DNA of 64,000 bases from Bacteriovoracaceae bacterium (lineage in GTDB: Bacteria > Bdellovibrionota > Bacteriovoracia > Bacteriovoracales > Bacteriovoracaceae). The DNA lies in contig JAMPXB010000001.1 in NCBI GenBank assembly GCA_023701435.1, positions 62,001 through 126,000 of the forward strand, read 5' to 3'. The notes under the pieces were generated by a model that was not told where the DNA came from, made no database searches, and was given only the letters and a program-made list of their open reading frames with translations. Shown here piece by piece: positions 26,697 through 34,988 of the stretch. The position numbers were made by a program, and so were the translations under genes. How positions within the stretch are numbered: position 1 is the first letter of the stretch; each line of letters opens with the position of its first letter.

Positions 26697-26939
26697 ATGG
26701 TAAAAATTAGAATGGCCCGTGGTGGTCGCAAAAACCGTCCTGTTTACACGATCGTTGCTATCAACTCTCGTAGCCCTCGTGATGGCCAATTTCTTGAAAA
26801 GCTAGGTCAATACGATCCAAAAGCTGCTGAAGCTCTTAAGTTTGTTAATGTTGAAGGCATAAAGACTTGGATTTCTAAAGGTGCACAACTTTCAGATACT
26901 GTAAGTTCTTTGCTCAAAAACAACAAAATCAAGCTATAA
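26697..26939 (+). CDS. rpsP: 30S ribosomal protein bS16
   Basis: 80 residues. MVKIRMARGGRKNRPVYTIV is the family signature start, followed by RSPRDGQFLEKLGQYDP. AGGAGA lies 8 nt before the ATG at 26697; the in-frame ATG at 26646 would add 17 unrelated residues. It is part of the ffh-rpsP-khpA-rimM-trmD unit. Confidence 0.97.
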   Translation: MVKIRMARGGRKNRPVYTIVAINSRSPRDGQFLEKLGQYDPKAAEALKFVNVEGIKTWISKGAQLSDTVSSLLKNNKIKL

Positions 26940-26948
26940 TGTTGTTAA

Positions 26949-26967
26949 CCCCGTGCTCATAACGGGG
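26949..26967 (+). other. Hairpin between rpsP and khpA
   Basis: CCCCGT and ACGGGG form a 6-bp stem with a 7-nt loop and no T tract. It lies in the 51-nt gap and is probably an mRNA processing or stability element. Confidence 0.35.
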
Positions 26968-26990
26968 GGTAAACCTTTCAAGTAGGTACT

Positions 26991-27233
26991 ATGAGCAGCG
27001 AATTGAAGACCCTGATCGAGTTCGTTTCTAAAGCACTTGTGGATATGCCAGATCGAGTTGAAGTCAACGAGATCGAAGGCGAGCAGACCACAGTTATTGA
27101 GCTAAAGGTAGATAAGTCTGACCTTGGTAAAGTAATTGGAAAACAAGGTCGTACTGCAAGAGCTCTCAGAACCATCCTTAATGCGGCATCCACCAAATTA
27201 AGAAAGAGATCGGTTCTCGAAATTATCGAGTAG
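26991..27233 (+). CDS. khpA: KH-domain RNA-binding protein KhpA
   Basis: 80 residues forming one type-II KH domain with the [18 protein letters not shown] loop-helix that contacts single-stranded RNA. In many bacteria khpA lies between rpsP and rimM, as here. It acts with partners such as KhpB as an RNA chaperone. AAGTAGGT lies before the ATG. Confidence 0.93.
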   Translation: MSSELKTLIEFVSKALVDMPDRVEVNEIEGEQTTVIELKVDKSDLGKVIGKQGRTARALRTILNAASTKLRKRSVLEIIE

Positions 27234-27262
27234 ATTCGTCTTATTACTTCACATGATTAAGG

Positions 27263-27306
27263 CCCTGACTCTGACCCTACGGTCCGAGTCAGGGTTTATT
27301 ATTTCT
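27263..27306 (+). terminator. Strong hairpin and T-rich tail immediately before rimM
   Basis: CCCTGACTC and GAGTCAGGG make a 9-bp stem. After a T/C mismatch the stem continues with GACC / GGTC around a CTAC loop, and a T-rich tail (TTTATTATTTCTT) runs to the rimM ATG. The only possible ribosome-binding purines (AGGG) are in the stem. This looks like a terminator or attenuator placed so that it controls rimM-trmD expression. Confidence 0.65.
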
Positions 27307-27307
27307 T

Positions 27308-27844
27308 ATGAACAAAGAAGAACTTGTTAAACTGGCCTATGTTGCTCACCCTCATGGAATTAAGGGGGAGGCAGAAGTGCGTCTGGTTAATCCTAATCCC
27401 GAAGAATCTATTTTAGATGATGGGATGAAGGTATGGTTATTTCCTACAACGGCCAAATCCAAAATTCATCCTCAGGGTGAACAGTGGAACATTGTTAAAA
27501 TCCGTTTTGGAAATAAAGTCATTTGTCAGCTCGAAGGCATTAAAGATCGTACTCACTTAGAGTCGCTCATTCCTTTTGAAATCTATCTAGCGCGCGAAGA
27601 GTTTCCTGAGCCGGAAGATGATGAGGTTTACCTGATCGACATGATTGATATGACAGCGGTGAGTGAAACTGGCGAAACTTTGGGTAAAGTTGAGAGCTTT
27701 TCCGACAATGGTATGCAGTACCTTTTGAACATTCGTATGAATTCGGGAGAGGTCATGACACTGCCATTCGTGGACGCTTTCTTTCCGGACGTGGATGTAG
27801 AAAAAAAAGAGGTGGTCATGATTCTTCCGGAGTATTCGGAGTGA
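27308..27844 (+). CDS. rimM: 16S rRNA processing protein RimM
   Basis: 178 residues. RimM N-terminal domain opens with AYVAHPHGIKGEAEVRL, and the PRC-barrel half carries YLIDMIDMTAVSETGETLG, then VMTLPFVDAFFPDVD. It helps assemble the 30S head around bS19. The start is very close to the upstream hairpin and lacks a free ribosome-binding site. The stop overlaps the trmD start as GTGA. Confidence 0.94.
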   Translation: MNKEELVKLAYVAHPHGIKGEAEVRLVNPNPEESILDDGMKVWLFPTTAKSKIHPQGEQWNIVKIRFGNKVICQLEGIKDRTHLESLIPFEIYLAREEFPEPEDDEVYLIDMIDMTAVSETGETLGKVESFSDNGMQYLLNIRMNSGEVMTLPFVDAFFPDVDVEKKEVVMILPEYSE

Positions 27845-28575
27845 TCAAGAAGATCTGGATTCTTACTCTCTTTCCAGAATATTTTAAACCTCTCCTTGAA
27901 TGCGGTATCTCGGGTGCGGCCTTTAGAGGTGAGCGCAGTGACTCTGTAAAATTCGAAATTAATTTTGTTAACATTCGTGATTATTCGACTACCAAGTACC
28001 GCAGTGTGGATGATACCCCTTTTGGTGGCGGTCCTGGCATGGTGATGAGGGCCGACATTCTTAGGGATGCTCTAGTGAAGGGCGTGGTTGATGCTGGCGC
28101 CTACAATGGTCTTGATAAGCTTCAGGTGATTTATACTTCTCCTCGAGGGAGAGTCTGGAATAATAAAGTGGCCCGGGAGTTTGGAGCTGAAATTCTGTCT
28201 CACCCGGAAAAAGACCTGGTTTTCATCTGCGGCCGTTATGAAGGGGTGGATGAGCGCTTTCTGCAAAAGTATGTGAATGACTTCTATTCTATCGGTGATT
28301 ATGTCCTGACTGGTGGAGAGTTGGCAGTGATGACCATACTGGATTCGGCCGTCCGTTTTGTCCCAGGGATTCTCGGTAATAAATTATCATCAGAATATGA
28401 CTCCTTTGAAGACGGGATGATTGAGTACCCTCAATACACTAAACCTCAGGAATTTGAAGGGATGCCGGTACCCGAGGTACTCCTAAGTGGGCACCATAAA
28501 AAGATTGAACAGTGGCAGAAAGAGCAGAAAAAGCTCATGACCGAGAAGCTTCGCCCTGACCTGATTAATAAGTAG
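27841..28575 (+). CDS. trmD: tRNA (guanine-37-N1)-methyltransferase TrmD
   Basis: 244 residues, a SPOUT knotted methyltransferase that makes m1G37. Family landmarks are LTLFPEYF, NIRDYSTTKYRSVDDTPFGG, GGGPGMVMR, ICGRYEGVDERF, SIGDYVLTGGELA and the LLSGHHKKIEQW segment. It uses GTG as start, overlapping the rimM stop. Unlike the common order, rplS does not follow: it lies 17 kb away with another SPOUT gene. Confidence 0.96.
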   Translation: MIKKIWILTLFPEYFKPLLECGISGAAFRGERSDSVKFEINFVNIRDYSTTKYRSVDDTPFGGGPGMVMRADILRDALVKGVVDAGAYNGLDKLQVIYTSPRGRVWNNKVAREFGAEILSHPEKDLVFICGRYEGVDERFLQKYVNDFYSIGDYVLTGGELAVMTILDSAVRFVPGILGNKLSSEYDSFEDGMIEYPQYTKPQEFEGMPVPEVLLSGHHKKIEQWQKEQKKLMTEKLRPDLINK

Positions 28576-28676
28576 ATCTATTCCCTCCGGAATTAGTTTC
28601 CCCTTAAACCCTTATATTTTAAGAATTCGTTAAAACAATTAATAAAGAATCTGCAAGTTACCGATAAGTCTTTAGT

Positions 28677-31600
28677 ATGGGTATAGCTAAACTTCTTTAT
28701 TTATTACTTCTCCTTTTCTTTGTCGCCTGTAATGGGGTTTCCGAAGAAGACGTGGTTGATAATCTCAATCTTGCGGATAACTCTACGCTGGAGATTAATC
28801 CTTCCAATAAGGTACTTTACATTAACCAGACCCAGCAATTCTTGGCTTCGGGTGGAGAGCCACCTTATCTTTTTACCTTATTTTCAGGCCTCGGAAGTGT
28901 GAGTACGACTGGGCTATATACCGCACCTAATTCACCTGGTCTGGCCACAGTCAGAGTCACTGATGCTAAGGGCACCACTAAAGAAGCCTTAGTGTTGATT
29001 CAAGTGCAAGTGGCACTTTCGCCTAGTTCTCGAAAGCTCAATGTTAATTCTAGTTTTCAGTTTGCCACGACTGGTGGAACTTCCCCTTATACTTACTCTG
29101 TGATTTCAGGCTCCTCGACAATCTCTTCTAATGGGACGTTTACTGCTGCCGGGACTCCGGAAACAAGTAAGGTCAGAGTGGTTGATAGTGATGGGCATTA
29201 CGCTGAGGCCACGGTGGAAGTAGGGGATGGACCGATTATCAGTCCCATAAGCAGCAATATTACAGTCAATTCTACTATTCAGTTCACTTATACTTCAGGG
29301 ACGGCTCCTTTCACCTGGAGCGTGATTACTGGGGGGGGAACTGTTAATAGTAGCGGTCTCTTCACTGCCGCTAGTACATCTGGTGTTTCCACTGTGCGAG
29401 TGATGGATGCCAATGGTTTTTATTCTGATGCTCAGCTCACGGTTTTCAAACGGAAAAAAGTTTCGGCCAGTAATGCTCATACTTGTGTCATGGATGAAGA
29501 TACCAATGATGTAAAATGTTTTGGGATTCGTTTCTATGGAAATATTGGAGATGGCAAATACCAAGTGGGAGATGAAGTTTCCGATATGGGAGACAATCTT
29601 GCGACAGTAAAATTTCCTACGACTTTAACTGCCGAACCTCTACAGATGTCTTCTTCTCGCTATAATAGCTGTGCCATTTTTTCGGATGGTCTCACTCGTT
29701 GCTGGGGTGCCAGCGGTAGCGGACAAAACGGTAATAACACCAACCAAACCGGTACCATTGCTGGTTCTATGGAGGCCTATCTATTGCCAGTTCCCGCCGA
29801 TCTTGCCAATCCGATTGTCGAGCTCGCCCCTAAAAGTAATAGTGATGCTCATCAATGTGGTATCTATCAAGATGGCACCCTGAAATGTTGGGGCCGTAAT
29901 AGTGAAGGCCAGTTAGGTCAGAACTCGACCCTGGCTTATGGATCAAACTATGGTTCTGCCAATCTCTATAATGCGCTTCCTGTGAATCTCGGGCAAACAG
30001 TGCACAAAGTAGAACTAGGCACACTTCACACCTGCGCTATTTTGAATGACCGAAATGTGAAGTGTTGGGGTTATAACGACTATGGACAATTAGGTCGCCA
30101 AGATACCAATACTATTGGTAATGAAGCGGGGGAAATGGAAGCGATCGTCGCATTGAATTTCACCAAAGATATAACCGATATCGCCTTGGGTGACCGTCAT
30201 ACATGTGTATTGGATGCAGATGGGAATGTCTTTTGTTGGGGACGTAACCTTGAAGGCCAGTTAGGTTTAGGTAATACCCTTACTTATAGTAATGAAGCTG
30301 GGGAAAATCCTGTCGCCCTTACCGCTATTCCACTTGGTGTTGGACGAACGGCGCTTAAGATTGATTCTGGTTTTTATCACACCTGCGCACTGTTGGATAA
30401 CTCCCAGGTAAAGTGTTGGGGAAATAATGGTAATGGTCAACTAGGACAGGAAGACGTCTTTAATCGCGGGGATAATCCAAGCGAGATGGGCGATAATCTT
30501 CCATCTATTAATCTAGGTACAGGCCTAGCTGCTTTGGATATATATGTTGGAGGCCATAGTACCTGTGTATTGCTCAATAATGGTAAAATAAAATGTTGGG
30601 GAAATAATAGCTTTGGCCAGTTGGGGTTAGGTCTTGATCATCGCTTACAACAAGGTGATGCTTTAGGAGAGATGGGAGACAATCTTCCTGAGTTGAACCT
30701 GGGGTCCGGTGTGACTTCTATTCTGCACATGACCCCATTCACTCCAGTGTCGTGTGTGCTGATGGTGGAAGGTGGCAAGAATGTCGTCAAGTGCTTTGGG
30801 GCCAACGATTCAGGTAATATGGGTCTGGATAATGGGTCATGGGGAGATGAGGTTTCCGAGCTTGGCAGTAATCTTTCCGGAGTTGATTTAGGCACATCTA
30901 AAACCATTGCAGATGTTATTGGTGGAACTCATCATACTTGTACTCTCTTTACTGACGGTAGTGGGAAGTGCTGGGGGAATAACTCTTACAATGTGCTGGG
31001 AGCAAACGGTGCAGGAGGGGCCTGGGTTGGCACTGGTGCCTATCATATGGGGAGTCTTCTAAGTTACATTATTCCTGGTAGTGGGGTGACAATTTCCAAG
31101 TTGGCGTTCTCTAGGGAGCACTATTCTGGCTGCGCTATTTTAAGCGGTAACGTGCTTAAGTGCTGGGGCTACAACGGTTATGGGCAATTAGGACAAAATA
31201 ATTATACTAACTATTCTTATATCCCCACCATCCCGCCGATCGATTTAGGTGGGCTTGCCCCAGTGGATGTCTCTGTTGGATATGTGCATTCTTGTGCCAT
31301 TTTAAGTAATGGCACAGTTAAGTGCTGGGGACGAAATAACTTTGGACAGCTTGGAGTGGGAGACACCACAGACCGAGGGGGCGTAGCTGGGAACATGGCC
31401 GCTTTAAGTGCCATTAATCTGGGAACTGGGGTCACTAGCAGTCAGATTTGCTCTGGAGTTTATAGCAACTGTGTGAAGACAAGTTCTGGGCAGGTTAAAT
31501 GTTGGGGGCTTAATACAAGTGGTCAGTTAGGTCTGGGTCACACAAATAATATGGGGGATGGTGCTACGGAGATGGGGGATAATCTGCCATTCCTAGATTT

Positions 31601-31967
31601 GGGTACCAGTAGAACTGTTACCAAGCTTGCCTGTGGTTCTTATCATGTCTGTGCTATCCTGGATAACAAGAAAGTTAAATGCTGGGGCGCTAATGGTTCA
31701 GGTCAATTAGGGTATGGTTCAACGAATAATGTCGGACCTTCCGCTTCGCAGATGGGTGACAACCTTGCTTATGTGAATCTTGGAACTGGTAGAACGGCAA
31801 TTGATCTAGTCTCTGGGGCAAACCATACTTGTGCTGTTTTGGATAACAATGATATTAAATGTTGGGGTAGCAATTCCTTCGGTCAGTTAGGTCAGGGCAG
31901 TATCCTGAATTTAGGGGATCAGCTAGGAGAGATGGGAAACAATCTACAGGCCATTGATCTAGATTGA
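28677..31967 (+). CDS. Lipoprotein with three Ig-like domains and RCC1 repeats
   Basis: 1096 residues. Lipoprotein signal MGIAKLLYLLLLLFFVAC (Cys18), then three repeated Ig-like beta domains (about 38-108, 110-184 and 187-258), each with a GG-x-PY/F core and an SVSTTGLYTAP-like turn. From about 262 to the end there are 14 RCC1-type blades carrying a CWGxNxxGQLG motif or a variant. Each blade has a Cys before it in HTCAIL-type strands, so a disulfide per blade is likely. RCC1 propellers are binding platforms. Here the protein would be displayed on the cell surface, perhaps as an adhesin. No ribosome-binding site is obvious before the ATG. Confidence 0.87.
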   Translation: MGIAKLLYLLLLLFFVACNGVSEEDVVDNLNLADNSTLEINPSNKVLYINQTQQFLASGGEPPYLFTLFSGLGSVSTTGLYTAPNSPGLATVRVTDAKGTTKEALVLIQVQVALSPSSRKLNVNSSFQFATTGGTSPYTYSVISGSSTISSNGTFTAAGTPETSKVRVVDSDGHYAEATVEVGDGPIISPISSNITVNSTIQFTYTSGTAPFTWSVITGGGTVNSSGLFTAASTSGVSTVRVMDANGFYSDAQLTVFKRKKVSASNAHTCVMDEDTNDVKCFGIRFYGNIGDGKYQVGDEVSDMGDNLATVKFPTTLTAEPLQMSSSRYNSCAIFSDGLTRCWGASGSGQNGNNTNQTGTIAGSMEAYLLPVPADLANPIVELAPKSNSDAHQCGIYQDGTLKCWGRNSEGQLGQNSTLAYGSNYGSANLYNALPVNLGQTVHKVELGTLHTCAILNDRNVKCWGYNDYGQLGRQDTNTIGNEAGEMEAIVALNFTKDITDIALGDRHTCVLDADGNVFCWGRNLEGQLGLGNTLTYSNEAGENPVALTAIPLGVGRTALKIDSGFYHTCALLDNSQVKCWGNNGNGQLGQEDVFNRGDNPSEMGDNLPSINLGTGLAALDIYVGGHSTCVLLNNGKIKCWGNNSFGQLGLGLDHRLQQGDALGEMGDNLPELNLGSGVTSILHMTPFTPVSCVLMVEGGKNVVKCFGANDSGNMGLDNGSWGDEVSELGSNLSGVDLGTSKTIADVIGGTHHTCTLFTDGSGKCWGNNSYNVLGANGAGGAWVGTGAYHMGSLLSYIIPGSGVTISKLAFSREHYSGCAILSGNVLKCWGYNGYGQLGQNNYTNYSYIPTIPPIDLGGLAPVDVSVGYVHSCAILSNGTVKCWGRNNFGQLGVGDTTDRGGVAGNMAALSAINLGTGVTSSQICSGVYSNCVKTSSGQVKCWGLNTSGQLGLGHTNNMGDGATEMGDNLPFLDLGTSRTVTKLACGSYHVCAILDNKKVKCWGANGSGQLGYGSTNNVGPSASQMGDNLAYVNLGTGRTAIDLVSGANHTCAVLDNNDIKCWGSNSFGQLGQGSILNLGDQLGEMGNNLQAIDLD
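29455..31960 (+). repeat. 14-copy coding repeat (RCC1 blades)
   Basis: About 170-200 nt per unit within the lipoprotein gene. Units share AATGTTGGGG or a variant (KCWG) followed by AAT...GGxCAAxTAGG (NxxGQLG). Units 1 and 8 read CFG instead of CWG, and units 1, 8 and 9 lack GQLG. DNA identity between units is moderate, so the array is old rather than freshly expanded. Confidence 0.8.
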
Positions 31968-31988
31968 TTTCAGTCTATAATTCAATCT

Positions 31989-32570
31989 ATGAAGAAAAAG
32001 TTAATCTGGCTGTTATCGTTGTTGACCATCACTGTCTTGGCAGAGAGTGATAATTTACCTGTTAAGAAAGGTTTTCACCGCACTTATCTTTCCGCAAATT
32101 TTGGATATGCCACATTGGATTTACCGGTTGGTTCCTATAGCGATCCGGGCGCGTCTTTTGCCGTGGGGTATTTTTTTATACCTAAGCTCGCCCTGGATGC
32201 TCATTATTTTCTCACGCCATCGGCCACTGGTGCCAGCAACTTAAATGGCTTTGGTCTAAGAGGAAGATATTATTTCTGGAATTCAGAAGTGACCTCATTT
32301 GTGGAATACCAGGATTCCCGTGTTACCACTTATGATAAATTTTTTGGTTATGTCTCATTAGGTTTTCTTGATCGGGAAGTGCGTACCAGTTCCTTGTCGA
32401 TCAGTTATTCTGGCTTTGGTGTTTCAGTAGGTGCTGGAATGAAGCTCGATGAGAGAAGTTCCATCGGAGTGGATTTGCAGCGTACGAAATTGGAAAACCC
32501 TTCAGGTTCCGTCATTAAAGAGGGCGCTGATCTTAATTATCTCTCTGTCTATTATTCATATTTTTTCTAA
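31989..32570 (+). CDS. Predicted outer-membrane beta-barrel protein
   Basis: 193 residues. Signal peptide MKKKLIWLLSLLTITVLA, then alternating strands (YLSANFGYATLDL, SFAVGYFFIPKLALDAHYF, FGVSVGAGMKL) ending YLSVYYSYFF, with the terminal Phe expected for BAM recognition. It follows the RCC1 lipoprotein by 21 nt and may be its partner in the outer membrane. The 3' end overlaps the convergent gene by 15 nt. Confidence 0.72.
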   Translation: MKKKLIWLLSLLTITVLAESDNLPVKKGFHRTYLSANFGYATLDLPVGSYSDPGASFAVGYFFIPKLALDAHYFLTPSATGASNLNGFGLRGRYYFWNSEVTSFVEYQDSRVTTYDKFFGYVSLGFLDREVRTSSLSISYSGFGVSVGAGMKLDERSSIGVDLQRTKLENPSGSVIKEGADLNYLSVYYSYFF

Positions 32571-33125
32571 GAGTGCTTTGGTCTTTAAGTTACTGGGATT
32601 GAGCTCCAGCGATTTGGTGAAATTGCGTTTGGCCTCTTCTTTTTGATTGAGCAGAAGATGGATTGAGCCGCGGATGTCATAGAAGATAGATGTTTCAGGG
32701 TATTTGTTAATGAGTTTATTGGTGACGACCAGGGCCTCTGAGTAACTTCGGGAATTGATGTTGCGGTTAATTTGATTTAAATGTTCGGCGATGTCTTCAG
32801 CAACTTTTGAAATCGATTTACTTTCTTTACTGATCCATTGATGATTTTCCCGCAAGTTTAACTGCACGTCAGTGGAGGTCATGGTGTTGGTTGGAATAAC
32901 GACATTCTCTGTGACATAGCCCGGCTTTTCCACTCTAAGGACACCCATCTTGGAATCTTTTAATTCCTTGCTGCTGATAGAGAAGGGAGTTTCACCGATT
33001 GGTTCATAAGTTTGGGTCTTTTCATTATAAACCGTCACGGAAGCCTTTTCCGGCTTGGTCATGATGGTTAACTTGGAAGAAGTGCTGCAACTAACAAAAA
33101 GGGCCAGTAGGATGATATTTTTCAT
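32556..33125 (-). CDS. PEGA and TPR domain lipoprotein
   Basis: 189 residues. Lipoprotein signal MKNIILLALFVSC (Cys13), then a PEGA-like beta domain (ASVTVYNEK, GETPFSISSKELKDSK, RVEKPGYVTENVVIP), and a C-terminal pair of TPRs (EALVVTNKLINKYPET, then LNQKEEAKRNFTKSLELNP). I chose the ATG at 33125 because the signal peptide begins there. It is probably an envelope scaffold lipoprotein, divergent from the Mot operon. Partners are unknown. Confidence 0.75.
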   Translation of the reverse strand: MKNIILLALFVSCSTSSKLTIMTKPEKASVTVYNEKTQTYEPIGETPFSISSKELKDSKMGVLRVEKPGYVTENVVIPTNTMTSTDVQLNLRENHQWISKESKSISKVAEDIAEHLNQINRNINSRSYSEALVVTNKLINKYPETSIFYDIRGSIHLLLNQKEEAKRNFTKSLELNPSNLKTKALLEKI

Positions 33126-33203
33126 ACTGTTAATTCTAAAGGTAAGCATATAATAGTCCATGATTTTTATTAGATAATTCTTAATTTGAGTTATGATAGA
33201 AGT

Positions 33204-33578
33204 ATGAAAATTTTAATTCTGATGTTGATTGCAGTGGTCGGTAATTCTTGGGCACAGGACTTTGATAAGCAAGTAAAAGATCTGCAGGCAGATGTGGCAG
33301 ATCATAGTAGTGCTCAGGAGCAAGTCATAGGTCTTACCAGAAAAAATCTCGCTCTGGAAATTGAGAATAGAAAACTTAATGAGAGAATCAATGAGCTTAA
33401 CCAGATGGTTATCGAAGCCGCTAGGGAAAAAAAAGATCTTGAGCAAGAGTTAAGTGAAGCTGAAAGGGAATTGGCAGGGCTAGAAAAATCCAATGAAAAT
33501 CTTGAGCGAAACAATCAGTCACTAAAAGCGACTTTGGACAAAGTCCGCAACCTGGTTAATCCTGCCGCAAAAAATTAA
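33204..33578 (+). CDS. Secreted coiled-coil protein, first gene of the Mot-like operon
   Basis: 124 residues. Signal peptide MKILILMLIAVVGNSWA, then one long coiled coil from about 30 to 115 (heptads in LALEIENRKLNERINELNQM, then AEREL, LEKSNENLERN). Probably periplasmic and trimeric or dimeric. A TATGAT element at 33192-33197 could be a -10 box lying so close that the mRNA would be nearly leaderless. A TTG at 33186 is in frame but would spoil the signal peptide. It precedes the motA-like gene by 49 nt in the same direction. Confidence 0.72.
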   Translation: MKILILMLIAVVGNSWAQDFDKQVKDLQADVADHSSAQEQVIGLTRKNLALEIENRKLNERINELNQMVIEAAREKKDLEQELSEAERELAGLEKSNENLERNNQSLKATLDKVRNLVNPAAKN

Positions 33579-33627
33579 GAATAAAGTAACAATTTAAATG
33601 ACCGAATAGAATTATGGAGACATACAC

Positions 33628-34398
33628 ATGTTAACTGTAGTTTTAGGATCATTTATTGCGGTTGGAGTTTTGGCCTATGCCCTTTTAGGTGGAGGTTCTC
33701 ATTCCTACATTGATTTTCCCAGCTTCTTCCTGGTTCTAGGTGGTGCCATCTCAGCATCCTTGATGTCGATTACCAAAGATAATTTTCGTGAACTGTTTTC
33801 CTGTATTAAGACCACTTTTTTAGGTCGCCCTACAAATGAGCGGAAGATTAAAGAAGAGTTGCTGCTAATTTCTAACCAAGCAGCGAGGGCCAAACATCTG
33901 GGTCAGCTCTCACATATCTCTACGATCCCGTTAATCAATAAGGCCACCCGTCTTCTTCAGAGTGAGGTTGACCACAATAACATGCATAAAATTCTTTCTG
34001 AAGTGATTGCCGGAGATAAGTCCATGGCAATGCGCTGTTCAGATATGATTAGAAGCATGTCTAAATATCCGCCGGCCTTCGGAATGATCGGTACTATCCT
34101 GGGTCTTATTGGACTAATGGAAGAAATCAGTCTCTCTGGTGGTATGGAGAAAATCGGGGGCAAGATGGCCCTGGCCTTGATTACGACATTATATGGACTT
34201 CTTATTTCCAACTATATATTGGCCCCGCTATCAGAAGTCATTCTGAACAAGGCCCAGTCTGAGCTTAAAATTAAGAAAATGATTTTAGACACTTTTGTCA
34301 TGATCTCCATTAATCGCCATGATCCTGTTCTGGTGAATGAATTCCTGGGGGCTGACGTGGTTGAAACAGCCTCTTTCAAGGCCAGTGAGGCCGCATGA
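33628..34398 (+). CDS. MotA-like stator protein
   Basis: 256 residues of standard MotA length. Four membrane segments: about 1-21, 29-48, 148-168 and 180-203. The signature PPAFGMIGTILGLI (148 onward) and the second conserved Pro (Pro200) are present. The cytoplasmic loop between helices 2 and 3 is basic, with Arg87 and Arg141 in the region that in flagellar MotA contacts FliG. It forms the proton-driven 5:2 motor with the next gene. The stop overlaps the MotB-like start as ATGA. No flagellar gene other than the three neighbours is in the window. Confidence 0.9.
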   Translation: MLTVVLGSFIAVGVLAYALLGGGSHSYIDFPSFFLVLGGAISASLMSITKDNFRELFSCIKTTFLGRPTNERKIKEELLLISNQAARAKHLGQLSHISTIPLINKATRLLQSEVDHNNMHKILSEVIAGDKSMAMRCSDMIRSMSKYPPAFGMIGTILGLIGLMEEISLSGGMEKIGGKMALALITTLYGLLISNYILAPLSEVILNKAQSELKIKKMILDTFVMISINRHDPVLVNEFLGADVVETASFKASEAA

Positions 34399-34988
34399 AA
34401 GAAGAAGTGCAGGATCTGGACATTAACATTGCTAAAACTGAGCGAGGGGATGAGTGGCTTACCTCTTACTCTGACTTAGTGACAGTCCTTCTTTGTTTTT
34501 TCATTTTGTTTTTTATTATGAAGGCGAAGATGACTGAAAAAACGGCACAAGAAGCCTTGAATAAAAAAACAGTGGATAAAGTATTGGTGGCCATCGGTGA
34601 CAGTATGGAATCATCAAAAAGTGACAAGAAGCTTGATCTCAGAAGACTCCATCAGTACATCCAGGTGGTGATCAAGCATGAAAAACTTTTCGACGGTGAA
34701 GAGCTCACGATTGATGCCCGTTATCAGTTGGCAAAACTTGCTGAAGCGGCCTTTAAATACACTCCAGAAATTGTTTTGCAAATATCTGTTGGATCGGACA
34801 GAAGTCCAGCCTCTGAAGTAACCAGTATCTCGAGATCTCTGAAAATTAGAAATTATCTGGCAGGGTTGGGTCTTTCAAAAGATTTGATGTCGATTGGAAA
34901 TTTTCAATTGAAGGCCAGTGAAGATTTAACTCAAGAAGAAGTGCATATTCTTATTTCAAGAAATATTGCGAAATCGGAAGAACTATGA
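34395..34988 (+). CDS. MotB-like stator protein with a reduced OmpA-like domain
   Basis: 197 residues, short for MotB (about 260-310). A cytoplasmic N-terminus is followed by one helix (about 24-42) with the proton-carrying Asp27 in SYSDLVTVLLCFFILFF. The periplasmic part resembles the OmpA/MotB peptidoglycan-binding fold (LTIDARYQLAKLAEAAFKY, VLQISVGSDRSPASEVTSIS, RSLKIRNYLAGLGL) but lacks the usual NRRVE signature, where the sequence reads EEVHILISRN. Peptidoglycan anchoring may be altered. Overlaps its neighbours by 4 nt on both sides. Confidence 0.85.
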   Translation: MKEEVQDLDINIAKTERGDEWLTSYSDLVTVLLCFFILFFIMKAKMTEKTAQEALNKKTVDKVLVAIGDSMESSKSDKKLDLRRLHQYIQVVIKHEKLFDGEELTIDARYQLAKLAEAAFKYTPEIVLQISVGSDRSPASEVTSISRSLKIRNYLAGLGLSKDLMSIGNFQLKASEDLTQEEVHILISRNIAKSEEL

